The notes below the pieces were generated by a model that searched no databases, had not been told where the DNA came from, and saw only the letters and a program-made list of their open reading frames with translations. From Sphingomonas sp. (GTDB taxonomy: Bacteria > Pseudomonadota > Alphaproteobacteria > Sphingomonadales > Sphingomonadaceae): a DNA stretch of 64,000 nucleotides. Numbering within the stretch: the first letter of the stretch is position 1; each line of letters begins with the position of its first letter. The position numbers were made by a program, and so were the translations under genes. The stretch is from contig NZ_JAHBZJ010000005.1 in the NCBI RefSeq assembly GCF_019635455.1, positions 124,001 to 188,000 on the forward strand. The letters are read 5' to 3'. Positions 55,594-63,265 of this stretch are shown in pieces.

Positions 55594-56416
55594 GCGCGTC
55601 CGCCAGCGACGCCCTCGCGGACCCGCGCCGGGCCGGTTTTGGCTGGGACGGGTCGGGCGCCCAGCCGGTGACGAAGATCGTGTCGAAGCGCTCGACCGTT
55701 CGGCCTGCCGCGTCGGCGCGTGCCGCGAACGCATCCACCGCCCGGGCGAGGGTCGCGCGTGAGAGCGGCGCGGGGTCGGCAAGCAGGCTGGTGCCGCCCA
55801 TGCCGCGCAGATCGCGGACGAGATCGAACAGCGAGGCGTAGCGGACATCGAGCGTTTCGACGTCCGCGACGGGCAGGGCGAAGCCGGCGCGTACCATCAG
55901 GTCCCCGGCTGACCGCACGTCGATCATCGGATGCACGCGCGCGGCCGGCCGGTCCACCTCCGCCGCCAGCATCGCCGCGCGCAGCGTGGACAGCGTCGCT
56001 CCGCCCAGAAACGCACCCAGGAACAACCCATCGGGCCGCAATGCGCGCCGAATCAGCGCGAGCGCTCCGGGCAGGTCGTTGACGGTATCGAGTACGCCCG
56101 CCGAAACGATAAGGTCGAAACTGCCGTCCGCGAAGCGAGGCTGGTCCTCGTCCCCCTGAATACCCCCCGCCTGGTCGGCGAACCGGCGGCCGGCATCGAT
56201 CCGGGTGACGCGCGCGTCCGGCGGGGCGATGAACGCGCCGCCGAAACAGCCAAGATCGAGAATGTCGGCAAAGTCGCGACGGACGAAGGAAAGCCGGTCG
56301 GCAATCCCCTCCAGCATCCAGGCGCGCAGGAAATCGAACGTCGCATAGTCACGCGCGGCGCGGTCGCGGCGGGTGCGGCGGCGATCGCGGACGAAGATTT
56401 CGGGCGGGGACGTCAC
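55577..56416 (-). CDS. SAM-binding protein, NDUFAF5/BioC-like
   Basis: A ~279-residue class I SAM-fold protein. It opens SPPEIFVRDRRRTRRDRAAR, followed by ILDLGCFGGAFIAPPDARVT as SAM motif I and SAGVLDTVNDLPGAL. The N-terminal pattern EIFDR..(R)RRRDRAA is that of the alphaproteobacterial relatives of human NDUFAF5, a Complex I assembly factor acting on NDUFS7 (NuoB). GTG at 56416 is the likely start. Assignment to that subgroup is from motif memory. Confidence 0.75.
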   Translation of the reverse strand: MTSPPEIFVRDRRRTRRDRAARDYATFDFLRAWMLEGIADRLSFVRRDFADILDLGCFGGAFIAPPDARVTRIDAGRRFADQAGGIQGDEDQPRFADGSFDLIVSAGVLDTVNDLPGALALIRRALRPDGLFLGAFLGGATLSTLRAAMLAAEVDRPAARVHPMIDVRSAGDLMVRAGFALPVADVETLDVRYASLFDLVRDLRGMGGTSLLADPAPLSRATLARAVDAFAARADAAGRTVERFDTIFVTGWAPDPSQPKPARRGSARASLADALKLRR

Positions 56417-56459
56417 GGCGCGGCTTGTGCCGGTTCGCGCGCCGCGCGACAAGCGTGGC

Positions 56460-57206
56460 GTGGGGGGAACAGGCGTCAATCTGGCGAAACCGGTGCGGGC
56501 GTTGGTGGCGCTGGCACTGCCGCCGCGCTGCCCGGGGTGCGGCGATGTGGTCGATGCCGATCACCGGTTCTGCGCGGCGTGTTTCGGTGGCCTGACGCTG
56601 ATCGCTCCGCCCTGGTGCGCGGCGTGCAACCTGCCGTTCGACCATGATCGCGGGCCGGATGCGTGGTGCGCCGCCTGTCTGGCCGAACCGCCCGCGCATG
56701 GCGGCGTTCGCGCGGCGGTCGCCTATGGCCCGGTCGCACGGTCGCTGGCGTTGCGGCTCAAATATGGGCGCCGCACCGGGCATGCGGTCACCGCCGCCCG
56801 CATGATGGCGAGATTGATGCCCGGGGACGCGGCGCTGATGGTGCCGGTGCCGCTGCACCGGTGGCGATTATGGTCGCGCGGGTTCAACCAGGCCGCGCTG
56901 ATCGCGCGGGCGCTGTCGCGCCTGACCGGCGTACCGGTCGAGGCCGAACTGTTGCGACGCGTGCGGGCAACGCCGGTGTTGCGCAATCTGAACGGGCGGG
57001 GACGGCGCAAGGCGGTCGCGGGGGCATTCGCCCTTGCCCCCGATGCGCGCGCGCGGCTGGACGGCCGCCACATCGTGCTGATCGACGATGTCCATACCAG
57101 CGGCGCGACCAGCGATGCGTGCGTCCGCCTGCTCAGACGCGCGGGCGCGGCGCGGGTCACGATACTGTGCTGGGCGCGGGTGATCGATTCGGACGGCGCG
57201 GATTGA
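56460..57206 (+). CDS. comF: ComF family protein
   Basis: About 248 residues: an N-terminal zinc finger (LPPRCPGCGDVV...FCAACF, then CAACNLPF and CAACLAEPP) and a phosphoribosyltransferase domain with VLIDDVHTSGAT. ComF proteins take part in DNA uptake or PRPP-linked nucleotide salvage. The start is uncertain (GTG 56460 or 56427). Confidence 0.87.
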   Translation: MGGTGVNLAKPVRALVALALPPRCPGCGDVVDADHRFCAACFGGLTLIAPPWCAACNLPFDHDRGPDAWCAACLAEPPAHGGVRAAVAYGPVARSLALRLKYGRRTGHAVTAARMMARLMPGDAALMVPVPLHRWRLWSRGFNQAALIARALSRLTGVPVEAELLRRVRATPVLRNLNGRGRRKAVAGAFALAPDARARLDGRHIVLIDDVHTSGATSDACVRLLRRAGAARVTILCWARVIDSDGAD

Positions 57207-57240
57207 CAAGCCGCCGTCGCGCTCTCACCTCCAGACGATC

Positions 57241-57498
57241 ATGGCGAAGATCGAAATCTATACCCGTGCGTTCTGCGGCTATTGTTCGCGGGCGAAGGCG
57301 CTGCTCGACGGCAAGGGCGTCGATTATGAGGAATATGACCTGACGTTGGGCGGACCGAAGCGGCAGGAGATGATCCAGCGCGCGAACGGCCGCTCGACCT
57401 ATCCGCAGATTTTCATCGACGATCGTCATATCGGCGGGTCCGACGACCTGATGGCGCTCGAGCATGACGGCAAGCTGGACGCGCTGATCGGCGGATGA
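57241..57498 (+). CDS. grxC: Glutaredoxin 3
   Basis: An 85-residue thioredoxin-fold protein with active site FCGYCSRAK and STYPQIFIDD, typical of GrxC. It reduces protein disulfides with glutathione. The stop overlaps the next gene by 4 bases. Confidence 0.95.
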   Translation: MAKIEIYTRAFCGYCSRAKALLDGKGVDYEEYDLTLGGPKRQEMIQRANGRSTYPQIFIDDRHIGGSDDLMALEHDGKLDALIGG

Positions 57499-58316
57499 AG
57501 GCCGCGATCCTTCAGATGACGAGCGGGATCGACCCGCACGAAAATGCGCGCGTGTTGAGCGAGGCAGCAGCCGCCGCTGCCGGTGCGGGAGCGGCGATGC
57601 TGTTCACGCCGGAAATGTCCGGCCTGCTCGATCGTGACCGTGCGCGCGCGGCGGCGAGCATCGTAGCCCAGGATGCCGATCCGGTGCTGGCGGCGATGCG
57701 CGAGGCGGCGGCGCGCCATGGCCTGTGGGTGCATCTGGGTTCGCTTGCATTGCGCGGCGAGGGCGGGAGGTTCGTCAATCGCGGGTTCGTGATCGATGCT
57801 GCGGGCGAGATTCGCGCGTCATATGACAAGATCCATCTGTTCGACGTCGATCTGCCCTCTGGCGAACGCTGGCGTGAGAGCGACGCCTATGCGCCCGGCG
57901 ACCGCGCGGTCGTCGTGGACAGCCCGCTCGGGCGGATCGGCCTGTCGATCTGTTACGACCTGCGTTTCCCCGATCTGTTTCGCGCGCTGAGCGATGCGGG
58001 CGCCACCTTGTTCTCGATCCCCGCCGCCTTTACCCGGCCGACCGGCGCGGCCCACTGGCACATTCTGCTGCGCGCCCGCGCGATCGAGGCCGGGGCCTTT
58101 GTCGTCGCCGCGGCTCAGACCGGGATGCATGCGGACGGCCGCGCGACCTATGGCCACAGCCTTGCGATCGATCCCTGGGGCGAGGTGCTGCTGGACATGG
58201 GGGAGGGGACCGGCCTGGGCCTGATCGACCTCGATCCGGCGCGGGTGGTGGACGTGCGCGCGCGGATTCCGGTGCTCGACCACCGGCGCCCGATCGGCGG
58301 GGTGGAGCCGGCATGA
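57495..58316 (+). CDS. Nitrilase-superfamily amidohydrolase (Nit1/NIT-like)
   Basis: A 273-residue carbon-nitrogen hydrolase with the catalytic triad Glu (FTPEMSG), Lys (SYDKIHLFDV) and Cys (SICYDLRFP). Branch features (IHLFDVD, RWRESDAYAPGD) fit the deaminated-glutathione amidase/omega-amidase group. It is coupled to grxC, a glutathione-dependent enzyme, which supports that idea. Substrate is inference. Confidence 0.87.
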   Translation: MKAAILQMTSGIDPHENARVLSEAAAAAAGAGAAMLFTPEMSGLLDRDRARAAASIVAQDADPVLAAMREAAARHGLWVHLGSLALRGEGGRFVNRGFVIDAAGEIRASYDKIHLFDVDLPSGERWRESDAYAPGDRAVVVDSPLGRIGLSICYDLRFPDLFRALSDAGATLFSIPAAFTRPTGAAHWHILLRARAIEAGAFVVAAAQTGMHADGRATYGHSLAIDPWGEVLLDMGEGTGLGLIDLDPARVVDVRARIPVLDHRRPIGGVEPA

Positions 58317-58747
58317 TCGTGTTCGACCTGAAATGCGGCGCGGACCATGTGTTCGAGGCGTGGTTCGGCTCGACCGCCGACTATGAGTCCCAGTGCGCGC
58401 GCAAGCTGATCGCCTGCCCGATCTGTGGCGACGTGACCATCGGCAAGGCGGTGATGGCGCCGAACGTGGCGGCAAAGGGTAACCGGGCCGCCGCCAGCGC
58501 TGCCCAAACGCCCGATCCAAAGGCGGCGATCGCCGCGCTGGCCCAGGCGCAGGCGCGCGCGCTGGAAGGCTCGCAATGGGTCGGCGCCGCCTTTGCCGAC
58601 AGGGCGCGCGCGATGCATCTGGGGGAGGAGGCGCAGGCGCCGATCCATGGCCAGGCAAGCCTCGCCGAGGCAAAGGCGCTGATCGAGGACGGAGTTCCCG
58701 TCGCGCCGCTGCCGCTGCCGGTGGTGCCGCCCGAACAGCGTAACTAG
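58313..58747 (+). CDS. DUF1178 family protein
   Basis: A 144-residue protein beginning IVFDLKCGADHVFEAWFGS and CPICGD, the DUF1178 pattern with a zinc-ribbon-like Cys set. Overlaps the amidase by 4 bases and is followed by tRNA-Arg. Function unknown. Confidence 0.9.
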   Translation: MIVFDLKCGADHVFEAWFGSTADYESQCARKLIACPICGDVTIGKAVMAPNVAAKGNRAAASAAQTPDPKAAIAALAQAQARALEGSQWVGAAFADRARAMHLGEEAQAPIHGQASLAEAKALIEDGVPVAPLPLPVVPPEQRN

Positions 58748-58789
58748 CGGCTGGCAGAGCGGTGGGTTCGCAGTTAAGAGGGCGCCCGT

Positions 58790-58866
58790 GACCCCGTAGC
58801 TCAGCAGGATAGAGCATCAGATTCCTAATCTGAGGGCCGCGCGTTCGAATCGCGCCGGGGTCACCA
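58790..58866 (+). tRNA. tRNA-Arg (anticodon CCT)
   Basis: A 77-base cloverleaf. Acceptor GACCCCG pairs with CGGGGTC; the anticodon stem TCAGA/TCTGA closes the loop TTCCTAA, giving anticodon CCT (reads AGG); the T-loop is GTTCGAATC; discriminator A and encoded CCA end at 58866. Confidence 0.95.
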
Positions 58867-58870
58867 ATTA

Positions 58871-58904
58871 AATCCCGCCGGGTCAGTGACTTGGCGGGAT
58901 TTTT
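58871..58904 (+). terminator. Intrinsic terminator after tRNA-Arg
   Basis: AATCCCGCC (58871-58879) pairs with GGCGGGATT (58893-58901), followed by a T run to 58904. Confidence 0.85.
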
Positions 58905-58963
58905 GTTGGGGCGGCGGGGCGCATAGAGACTTTTCGAAAGTCTGCATACGGACTTTTCAGCGG

Positions 58964-59026
58964 CGGCAGGCGGCAGGCGGCAGGCGGCAGGCGGCAGGCG
59001 GCAGGCGGCAGGCGGCAGGCGGCAGG
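58964..59026. repeat. Heptanucleotide tandem repeat, 9 perfect copies
   Basis: The unit CGGCAGG is repeated nine times without change over 63 bases in the gap between tRNA-Arg and the SWIB gene. A 7-base unit is prone to slipped-strand change in copy number. No coding function is supported here. Confidence 0.95.
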
Positions 59027-59049
59027 CGCTCTGGTCGCGCACAAGAAAA

Positions 59050-59078
59050 GGCCCCCGAACCCATTGGGGTCGGGGGCC
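59050..59078 (-). terminator. Terminator after the SWIB gene
   Basis: GGCCCCCGA (59050-59058) and TCGGGGGCC (59070-59078) form a 9-bp stem; on the minus strand it is followed by four T. It may act in both directions. Confidence 0.75.
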
Positions 59079-59113
59079 TTTCACGATCCGACCCGGAAAT
59101 CCGGGCAGAAGGC

Positions 59114-59383
59114 TTACTTGACGTGCTTGGCGATGTGCTTGTTCAGCTCGAACATCGTCGCCTTGTCGCCGCCGAAAATCGGCTTGAGCTTGTCGTCAGC
59201 CAGGATCTCGCGCTTGTTGGCGGGGTTCTGGAGGTTGTTCTTCTTGATGTGTTCCCACATCTTGCTGACGATCTCGCTGCGCGGCAGCGGGCCGTTACCG
59301 ACAACAGCCGCCAGCTCCGGCGAGGGGGTGACGGGCTTCGCGATACCGCCACGGGCGCCGCCGGATGCCTTCTTTTCCGCCAT
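59114..59383 (-). CDS. SWIB/MDM2 domain protein
   Basis: An 89-residue protein with a SWIB domain (residues ~20-88: PLPRSEIVSKMWEHIKKNNLQ, LKPIFGGDKATMFELNKHI). In eukaryotes this fold is in chromatin remodelling subunits; in bacteria short forms occur alone or fused to topoisomerase I. The N-terminal 20 residues are basic and Ala/Gly-rich. GGAG upstream of the ATG. Role here unknown, possibly nucleoid-related. Confidence 0.92.
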   Translation of the reverse strand: MAEKKASGGARGGIAKPVTPSPELAAVVGNGPLPRSEIVSKMWEHIKKNNLQNPANKREILADDKLKPIFGGDKATMFELNKHIAKHVK

Positions 59384-59423
59384 TCTTTCTTCTCCTTTGC
59401 GAGTCCGCGGCCAGGCCGCCGGC

Positions 59424-59630
59424 TCAAATCTTCTTCAGCGCCGACGGCTTGTGCGATGCCTTCCCGCCGTTGTCGCTTTTCACGATGTACTGCGGTTCTT
59501 CGCGCGATGCACGTACTTGATGCCCTTTAATGGAGCTATCCGACGTTTGTTTGTGGAGAACTTCGCCTTCCGCGGTGCCTCCATGCGAATTCCACGCGAC
59601 CCGGTCGCCCTTGTGCAGCGCCTTCGCCAT
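59424..59630 (-). CDS. HVA1/DUF2945 Tudor-like small protein
   Basis: A 68-residue protein: KGDRVAWNSHGGTAEGEVLHK and YIVKSDNGGKASHKPSALKK match the hypervirulence-associated (HVA1) Tudor-like family. AAAGGAGA is 6-7 bases upstream of the ATG at 59630. It precedes the SWIB gene by 40 bases on the same strand. Function unknown. Confidence 0.87.
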   Translation of the reverse strand: MAKALHKGDRVAWNSHGGTAEGEVLHKQTSDSSIKGHQVRASREEPQYIVKSDNGGKASHKPSALKKI

Positions 59631-59664
59631 GCCGATTCTCCTTTCGCGGAGCATCAACGACCAA

Positions 59665-59690
59665 GGGGCGCGCGGTTTCCCGCGCGCCCC
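59665..59690 (-). terminator. Hairpin between TonB receptor and HVA1 genes
   Basis: Perfect 11-bp stem GGGGCGCGCGG/CCGCGCGCCCC with a TTTC loop, 48 bases after the receptor stop. No long T tract; probable transcription end of the receptor mRNA. Confidence 0.55.
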
Positions 59691-59738
59691 CCGGCTGATC
59701 GCGATGCGGGACCGGTCGGCCCCGCGCCGCGACATGGA

Positions 59739-62420
59739 TCAGAACTTGTAGCGGCCCTGGATTCCGAAGAAGCGGGGCGTGCCGGGATAGGCGGCATAGT
59801 TGCCGGTCTGCTCCGGCACCGCGAAGCCAGTGATGTGATAATATTGGTTCGTCAGGTTCTCGACGAAGAACTCCAGGCTCTTGCTGCGATCGGCGGTCTG
59901 GATGCCGATCCGTGCGGACACCAGCGGATAGCCCTGATTGTAGAGCACGGTGCGCCCGGTGACGGGGTCCGGGTTGCTCGACGGGATGTTCACTTCGCTG
60001 TTGTAGCGCATATCGACATGGAACAGGCCGTGGATGTTACCGGAGATACGCGGCGTCCAGGTCGTCGCGATCGTCACCGTATTGGTCGGCTGATTGTTGA
60101 GCTGACGCCCCTCCTGCCCCTGAAGCGGGGTGCCGGTGAAGTTGTTGCTCGTGTCATATTTGGCGCTGATATAGCTGTAGCCAAGGCGCACGGTGAAATC
60201 GCGGATCGGCTGAATGATCGATTCGATCTCGACGCCCTTGCTGGTCGTGCTGTCGACATTCTGGACCACGAAGTTGTTGCCGCTGAACACCAGCGACTGC
60301 AGCCCGCGGAACTTCTGGTAGAAGCCGGCGACGTTCAGCGTGAAGGCGCGGCCCCACTGCGTCTTGATGCCGATTTCATACGCATCGACCGATTCCGAAT
60401 TGAACTGAAGATCCGAACCCTGCGGGCCGTTGCCGCCGAGCAGGACGCTGTCGAACGTCGCCTGGTCGAGGTTGTAGCCGCCCGATTTATAGCCGCGATC
60501 ATAGCCGCCATAGATCAGGACGTCCGGGGTCAGCTTATAGGCGAGCTTGGCGGTGCCGGTGATCTTGCTCTCGTCGCGGCTGTGCGTGTAGCTGCCGTTG
60601 AATTCGGTGTTCACCGCGGGGTTGCAGCTGAGCAGGAACAGGTTGTTGAACAGGCCGAGCTGACGCAGCAGCGTGGCATATTGCGTCGCCGCCGCGTTGC
60701 CGGCCCGCACCTGGTTGAAGAAGGTGCAACTGCCGGTGTTGTTGTTGATCGTCGCGTTCAGATCCTTCTTCTCATAGTTCCAGCGCGCACCCAGCGTCAG
60801 CGAGAGCTTGTCGCTGATGTTGATGATGTTGTGCGTGAACAGCGCGAAGGCATTGGTCTTGACGCGGAAATCGTCATTGTTGTTGCCCTGGCCCGCGGCG
60901 GCGCCCGGAAGCGCACTGGCGGCCAGCGCGGCGAGGCCGGGAACCGGCGTCGACGAATAGCCGAGCGCGGTGCAGGTCGCCGCGGGAATCGTTCCCGCAG
61001 GCGCGGTGCCGGCGGCGATCCGGAAACAGCCGACCAGCGGGGCGAGCGAGGCGCCATAGACGGCCTGATAGGCGAGCGGCGAGTTGGGAACCGCCGGATT
61101 GAGGAACACCGCGCCCGGCGTCGGCACCGTGGCGCCGAGCGATCCGAAGAACTGAACCGAGCCGCCGAATGACGGACCGGCGAGCGCGTTGAAGATCGAA
61201 TCGACATAGCGGTTGCCATCATTGCCGATGCGAACCGTGTCGCGCAGGTCATTGGTTTCGTTGAGATAGAAACCGCCGATCAGCCAGTCGAGCGCGCCGC
61301 CAAAGGCCGAGCCCTGGAAGCGGATTTCCTGGGTGAAATCGACCAGACGGTTGCGATAGCCGTCACGATAGGCACGATCGATGCCCGAGAAATCGATGTC
61401 CTGATCGCGCAGCGCGCGCCAGTTGCGATAGGCGGTGATCGAGGTGAGCTTCACATCGCCCAGTTCGGCGTTGATCTCTCCCGAGATGCCCCAGTCGCGC
61501 ACGCGTTCGGAGAAGTCGCGGTTCGGCGACACCGCCATGCGACGATCGGAGGGATCGCCGGTGTAAAGGCCGACGCGACCCTGTGCCGCCGCGATGCCGT
61601 TGATCAGCGGTGCGAGCGAGCCGCGCACCGCGCTGACCGCGCCACAGCAATTTTCGTCGGTTTCGTAATAGTCGCCGATCAGGCGGAACGAGAAGGTCGA
61701 GGTGTCGTAGAGCGCCTGCGCACGCGCATACCAGCGATTGATGTCGTTGATCGAACGGTCGCTGTTGACGTCGTCGATATAGCCGTCGCGCTTGCGATAG
61801 CCGCCATCGAGGCGCAGCGCGAGCTTGTCCGACACCGGGCCGGTCACCGCGCCCTTCAGCTCGAACGCGTTGTAATTGCCGTAGCTGGCCTCGACCGAGC
61901 CGCCGAAGTCGAACGACGGTTGGGCGGTGAAGATCGACAGCGCGCCAGCCGACGTGTTGCGGCCGAACAGCGTCCCCTGCGGCCCGCGCAGGATTTCCAC
62001 GCGCTGAAGCTCGGGCAGTTCGGACACGGCGACACCGGCGCGGGCGCGGAAGACGCCGTCGATGAACACGCCGACCGCCGGTTCGAAGCCGGGATTGTCG
62101 CCCGCCGTCGTGATGCCGCGAATGTAGAGGGTGGTGCCGGTCGCCGAGGACTGGCCGGTCGAGCTTTGCAGCGACGGCGCGAGCTGTTCCAGCCCGCGAA
62201 TGTCGTCCACGCCAGCATTCTGGAGCAGTTCGTTGCCGACCGCAGTGATCGCGAGCGGCACTTCCTGAACGGTTTCGTCGCGGCGGGTGGCGGTCACGAC
62301 GATTTCGTTCGCCGACTGATAGTTTTGTTCGTCATCGGCCGCCGGCGCGCTCTGCGCATAGACGGGGGTGGCGACGGCCATCGCGATGGCGGACGCCGTG
62401 AACAGCTGGAATTTCCGCAT
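59739..62420 (-). CDS. TonB-dependent outer membrane receptor
   Basis: An 893-residue receptor with a signal peptide (MRKFQLFTASAIAMAVATP...), TonB-box-like EIVVTATRRDE at residues 39-49, a plug (~50-175) and a 22-strand barrel ending in the aromatic terminus GIQGRYKF. Loops contain a cysteine-rich segment and Asn/Gly-rich stretches. This is the large sphingomonad type that imports glycans or other bulky substrates; the ligand cannot be told from sequence. No regulator or transporter is adjacent. Confidence 0.93.
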   Translation of the reverse strand: MRKFQLFTASAIAMAVATPVYAQSAPAADDEQNYQSANEIVVTATRRDETVQEVPLAITAVGNELLQNAGVDDIRGLEQLAPSLQSSTGQSSATGTTLYIRGITTAGDNPGFEPAVGVFIDGVFRARAGVAVSELPELQRVEILRGPQGTLFGRNTSAGALSIFTAQPSFDFGGSVEASYGNYNAFELKGAVTGPVSDKLALRLDGGYRKRDGYIDDVNSDRSINDINRWYARAQALYDTSTFSFRLIGDYYETDENCCGAVSAVRGSLAPLINGIAAAQGRVGLYTGDPSDRRMAVSPNRDFSERVRDWGISGEINAELGDVKLTSITAYRNWRALRDQDIDFSGIDRAYRDGYRNRLVDFTQEIRFQGSAFGGALDWLIGGFYLNETNDLRDTVRIGNDGNRYVDSIFNALAGPSFGGSVQFFGSLGATVPTPGAVFLNPAVPNSPLAYQAVYGASLAPLVGCFRIAAGTAPAGTIPAATCTALGYSSTPVPGLAALAASALPGAAAGQGNNNDDFRVKTNAFALFTHNIINISDKLSLTLGARWNYEKKDLNATINNNTGSCTFFNQVRAGNAAATQYATLLRQLGLFNNLFLLSCNPAVNTEFNGSYTHSRDESKITGTAKLAYKLTPDVLIYGGYDRGYKSGGYNLDQATFDSVLLGGNGPQGSDLQFNSESVDAYEIGIKTQWGRAFTLNVAGFYQKFRGLQSLVFSGNNFVVQNVDSTTSKGVEIESIIQPIRDFTVRLGYSYISAKYDTSNNFTGTPLQGQEGRQLNNQPTNTVTIATTWTPRISGNIHGLFHVDMRYNSEVNIPSSNPDPVTGRTVLYNQGYPLVSARIGIQTADRSKSLEFFVENLTNQYYHITGFAVPEQTGNYAAYPGTPRFFGIQGRYKF

Positions 62421-62641
62421 TGGGCTCTCCTTCCTGGTGGGCGCCGGAATCTCGCGTTCGGTCGCCGGTGTGATTTCAATGTCGCAGAATTACTGCCCTC
62501 CGAATCCTTACGTCAACGTCAAACTCGTCAGGAATCCCGCAGAAATGCTTGCTATTTGCCGATACGATACAAATGTGGCCGATGCGCAACACGGTGGCGA
62601 CGCTTGCCGTAGCGTCAAGCGAGAGGATAGGAGCGCGACGG

Positions 62642-63265
62642 ATGAGCACATATGATCATATCGACCCCGTGGACGGGGACATCGTCGCGCCGCCGGCCAA
62701 GATCGACGTTCCCGAGGAAGTCGCCGAGGCGATCCGCACGTTGCTGCGCTGGGCCGGCGACGATCCGACGCGCGAGGGGCTGGTCGATACGCCAAAGCGC
62801 GTGGCCCGGGCGTGGAAGGAATATTGCCAGGGCTATGGCGAAAATCCCGCCCACCATCTGAGCCGCGTGTTCGAGGAGGTGGGCGGCTATGACGAAATCG
62901 TGCTGCTGAAGGACATACCGTTCCAGTCGCATTGCGAGCACCATATGGCCCCGATCATCGGCAAGGCGTCGATCGCCTATCTGCCGCGTGACCATGTCGT
63001 CGGCATTTCAAAGCTCGCCCGGGTGCTCCACGCCTTCGCCCGCCGCCTCCAGGTGCAGGAACGGCTGACGGCCGAGGTGGCCGATTGCATCTGGCAGGGG
63101 CTGAAGCCGGTCGGCGTCGCCGTGGTGATCGAGGCGACCCATGCGTGCATGACCGCGCGGGGCGTCCGCACGCCAGGCGTGGGCATGGTGACCAGCCGGA
63201 TGATGGGCGTGTTCCGCGACGACGAGCGCAGCCGTGAGGAAGTGCTGGCGCTGATGGGCTATTGA
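62642..63265 (+). CDS. folE: GTP cyclohydrolase I
   Basis: A 207-residue enzyme making dihydroneopterin triphosphate from GTP, the first step of folate/pterin synthesis. Zinc and active-site motifs: IPFQSHCEHHMAPI, YLPRDHVVGISKLARV and IEATHACMTARG. ATG at 62642. The 221 bases between it and the TonB receptor hold both promoters but no element I can assign. Confidence 0.95.
   Translation: MSTYDHIDPVDGDIVAPPAKIDVPEEVAEAIRTLLRWAGDDPTREGLVDTPKRVARAWKEYCQGYGENPAHHLSRVFEEVGGYDEIVLLKDIPFQSHCEHHMAPIIGKASIAYLPRDHVVGISKLARVLHAFARRLQVQERLTAEVADCIWQGLKPVGVAVVIEATHACMTARGVRTPGVGMVTSRMMGVFRDDERSREEVLALMGY

Noticed and set aside
58790..58904. Integration site at tRNA-Arg
   Set aside because: The tRNA is intact and followed by its own terminator; I saw no direct repeat of the tRNA 3' end nor an integrase nearby (XerD at 52425 is the housekeeping type).
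58964..59026. CRISPR array
   Set aside because: Units are 7 bases with no spacers; it is a simple tandem repeat, and no cas gene is present.
59064..61172. 702-codon plus-strand frame opposite the SWIB, HVA1 and TonB receptor genes
   Set aside because: Antisense to three recognised genes; no motif or signal.
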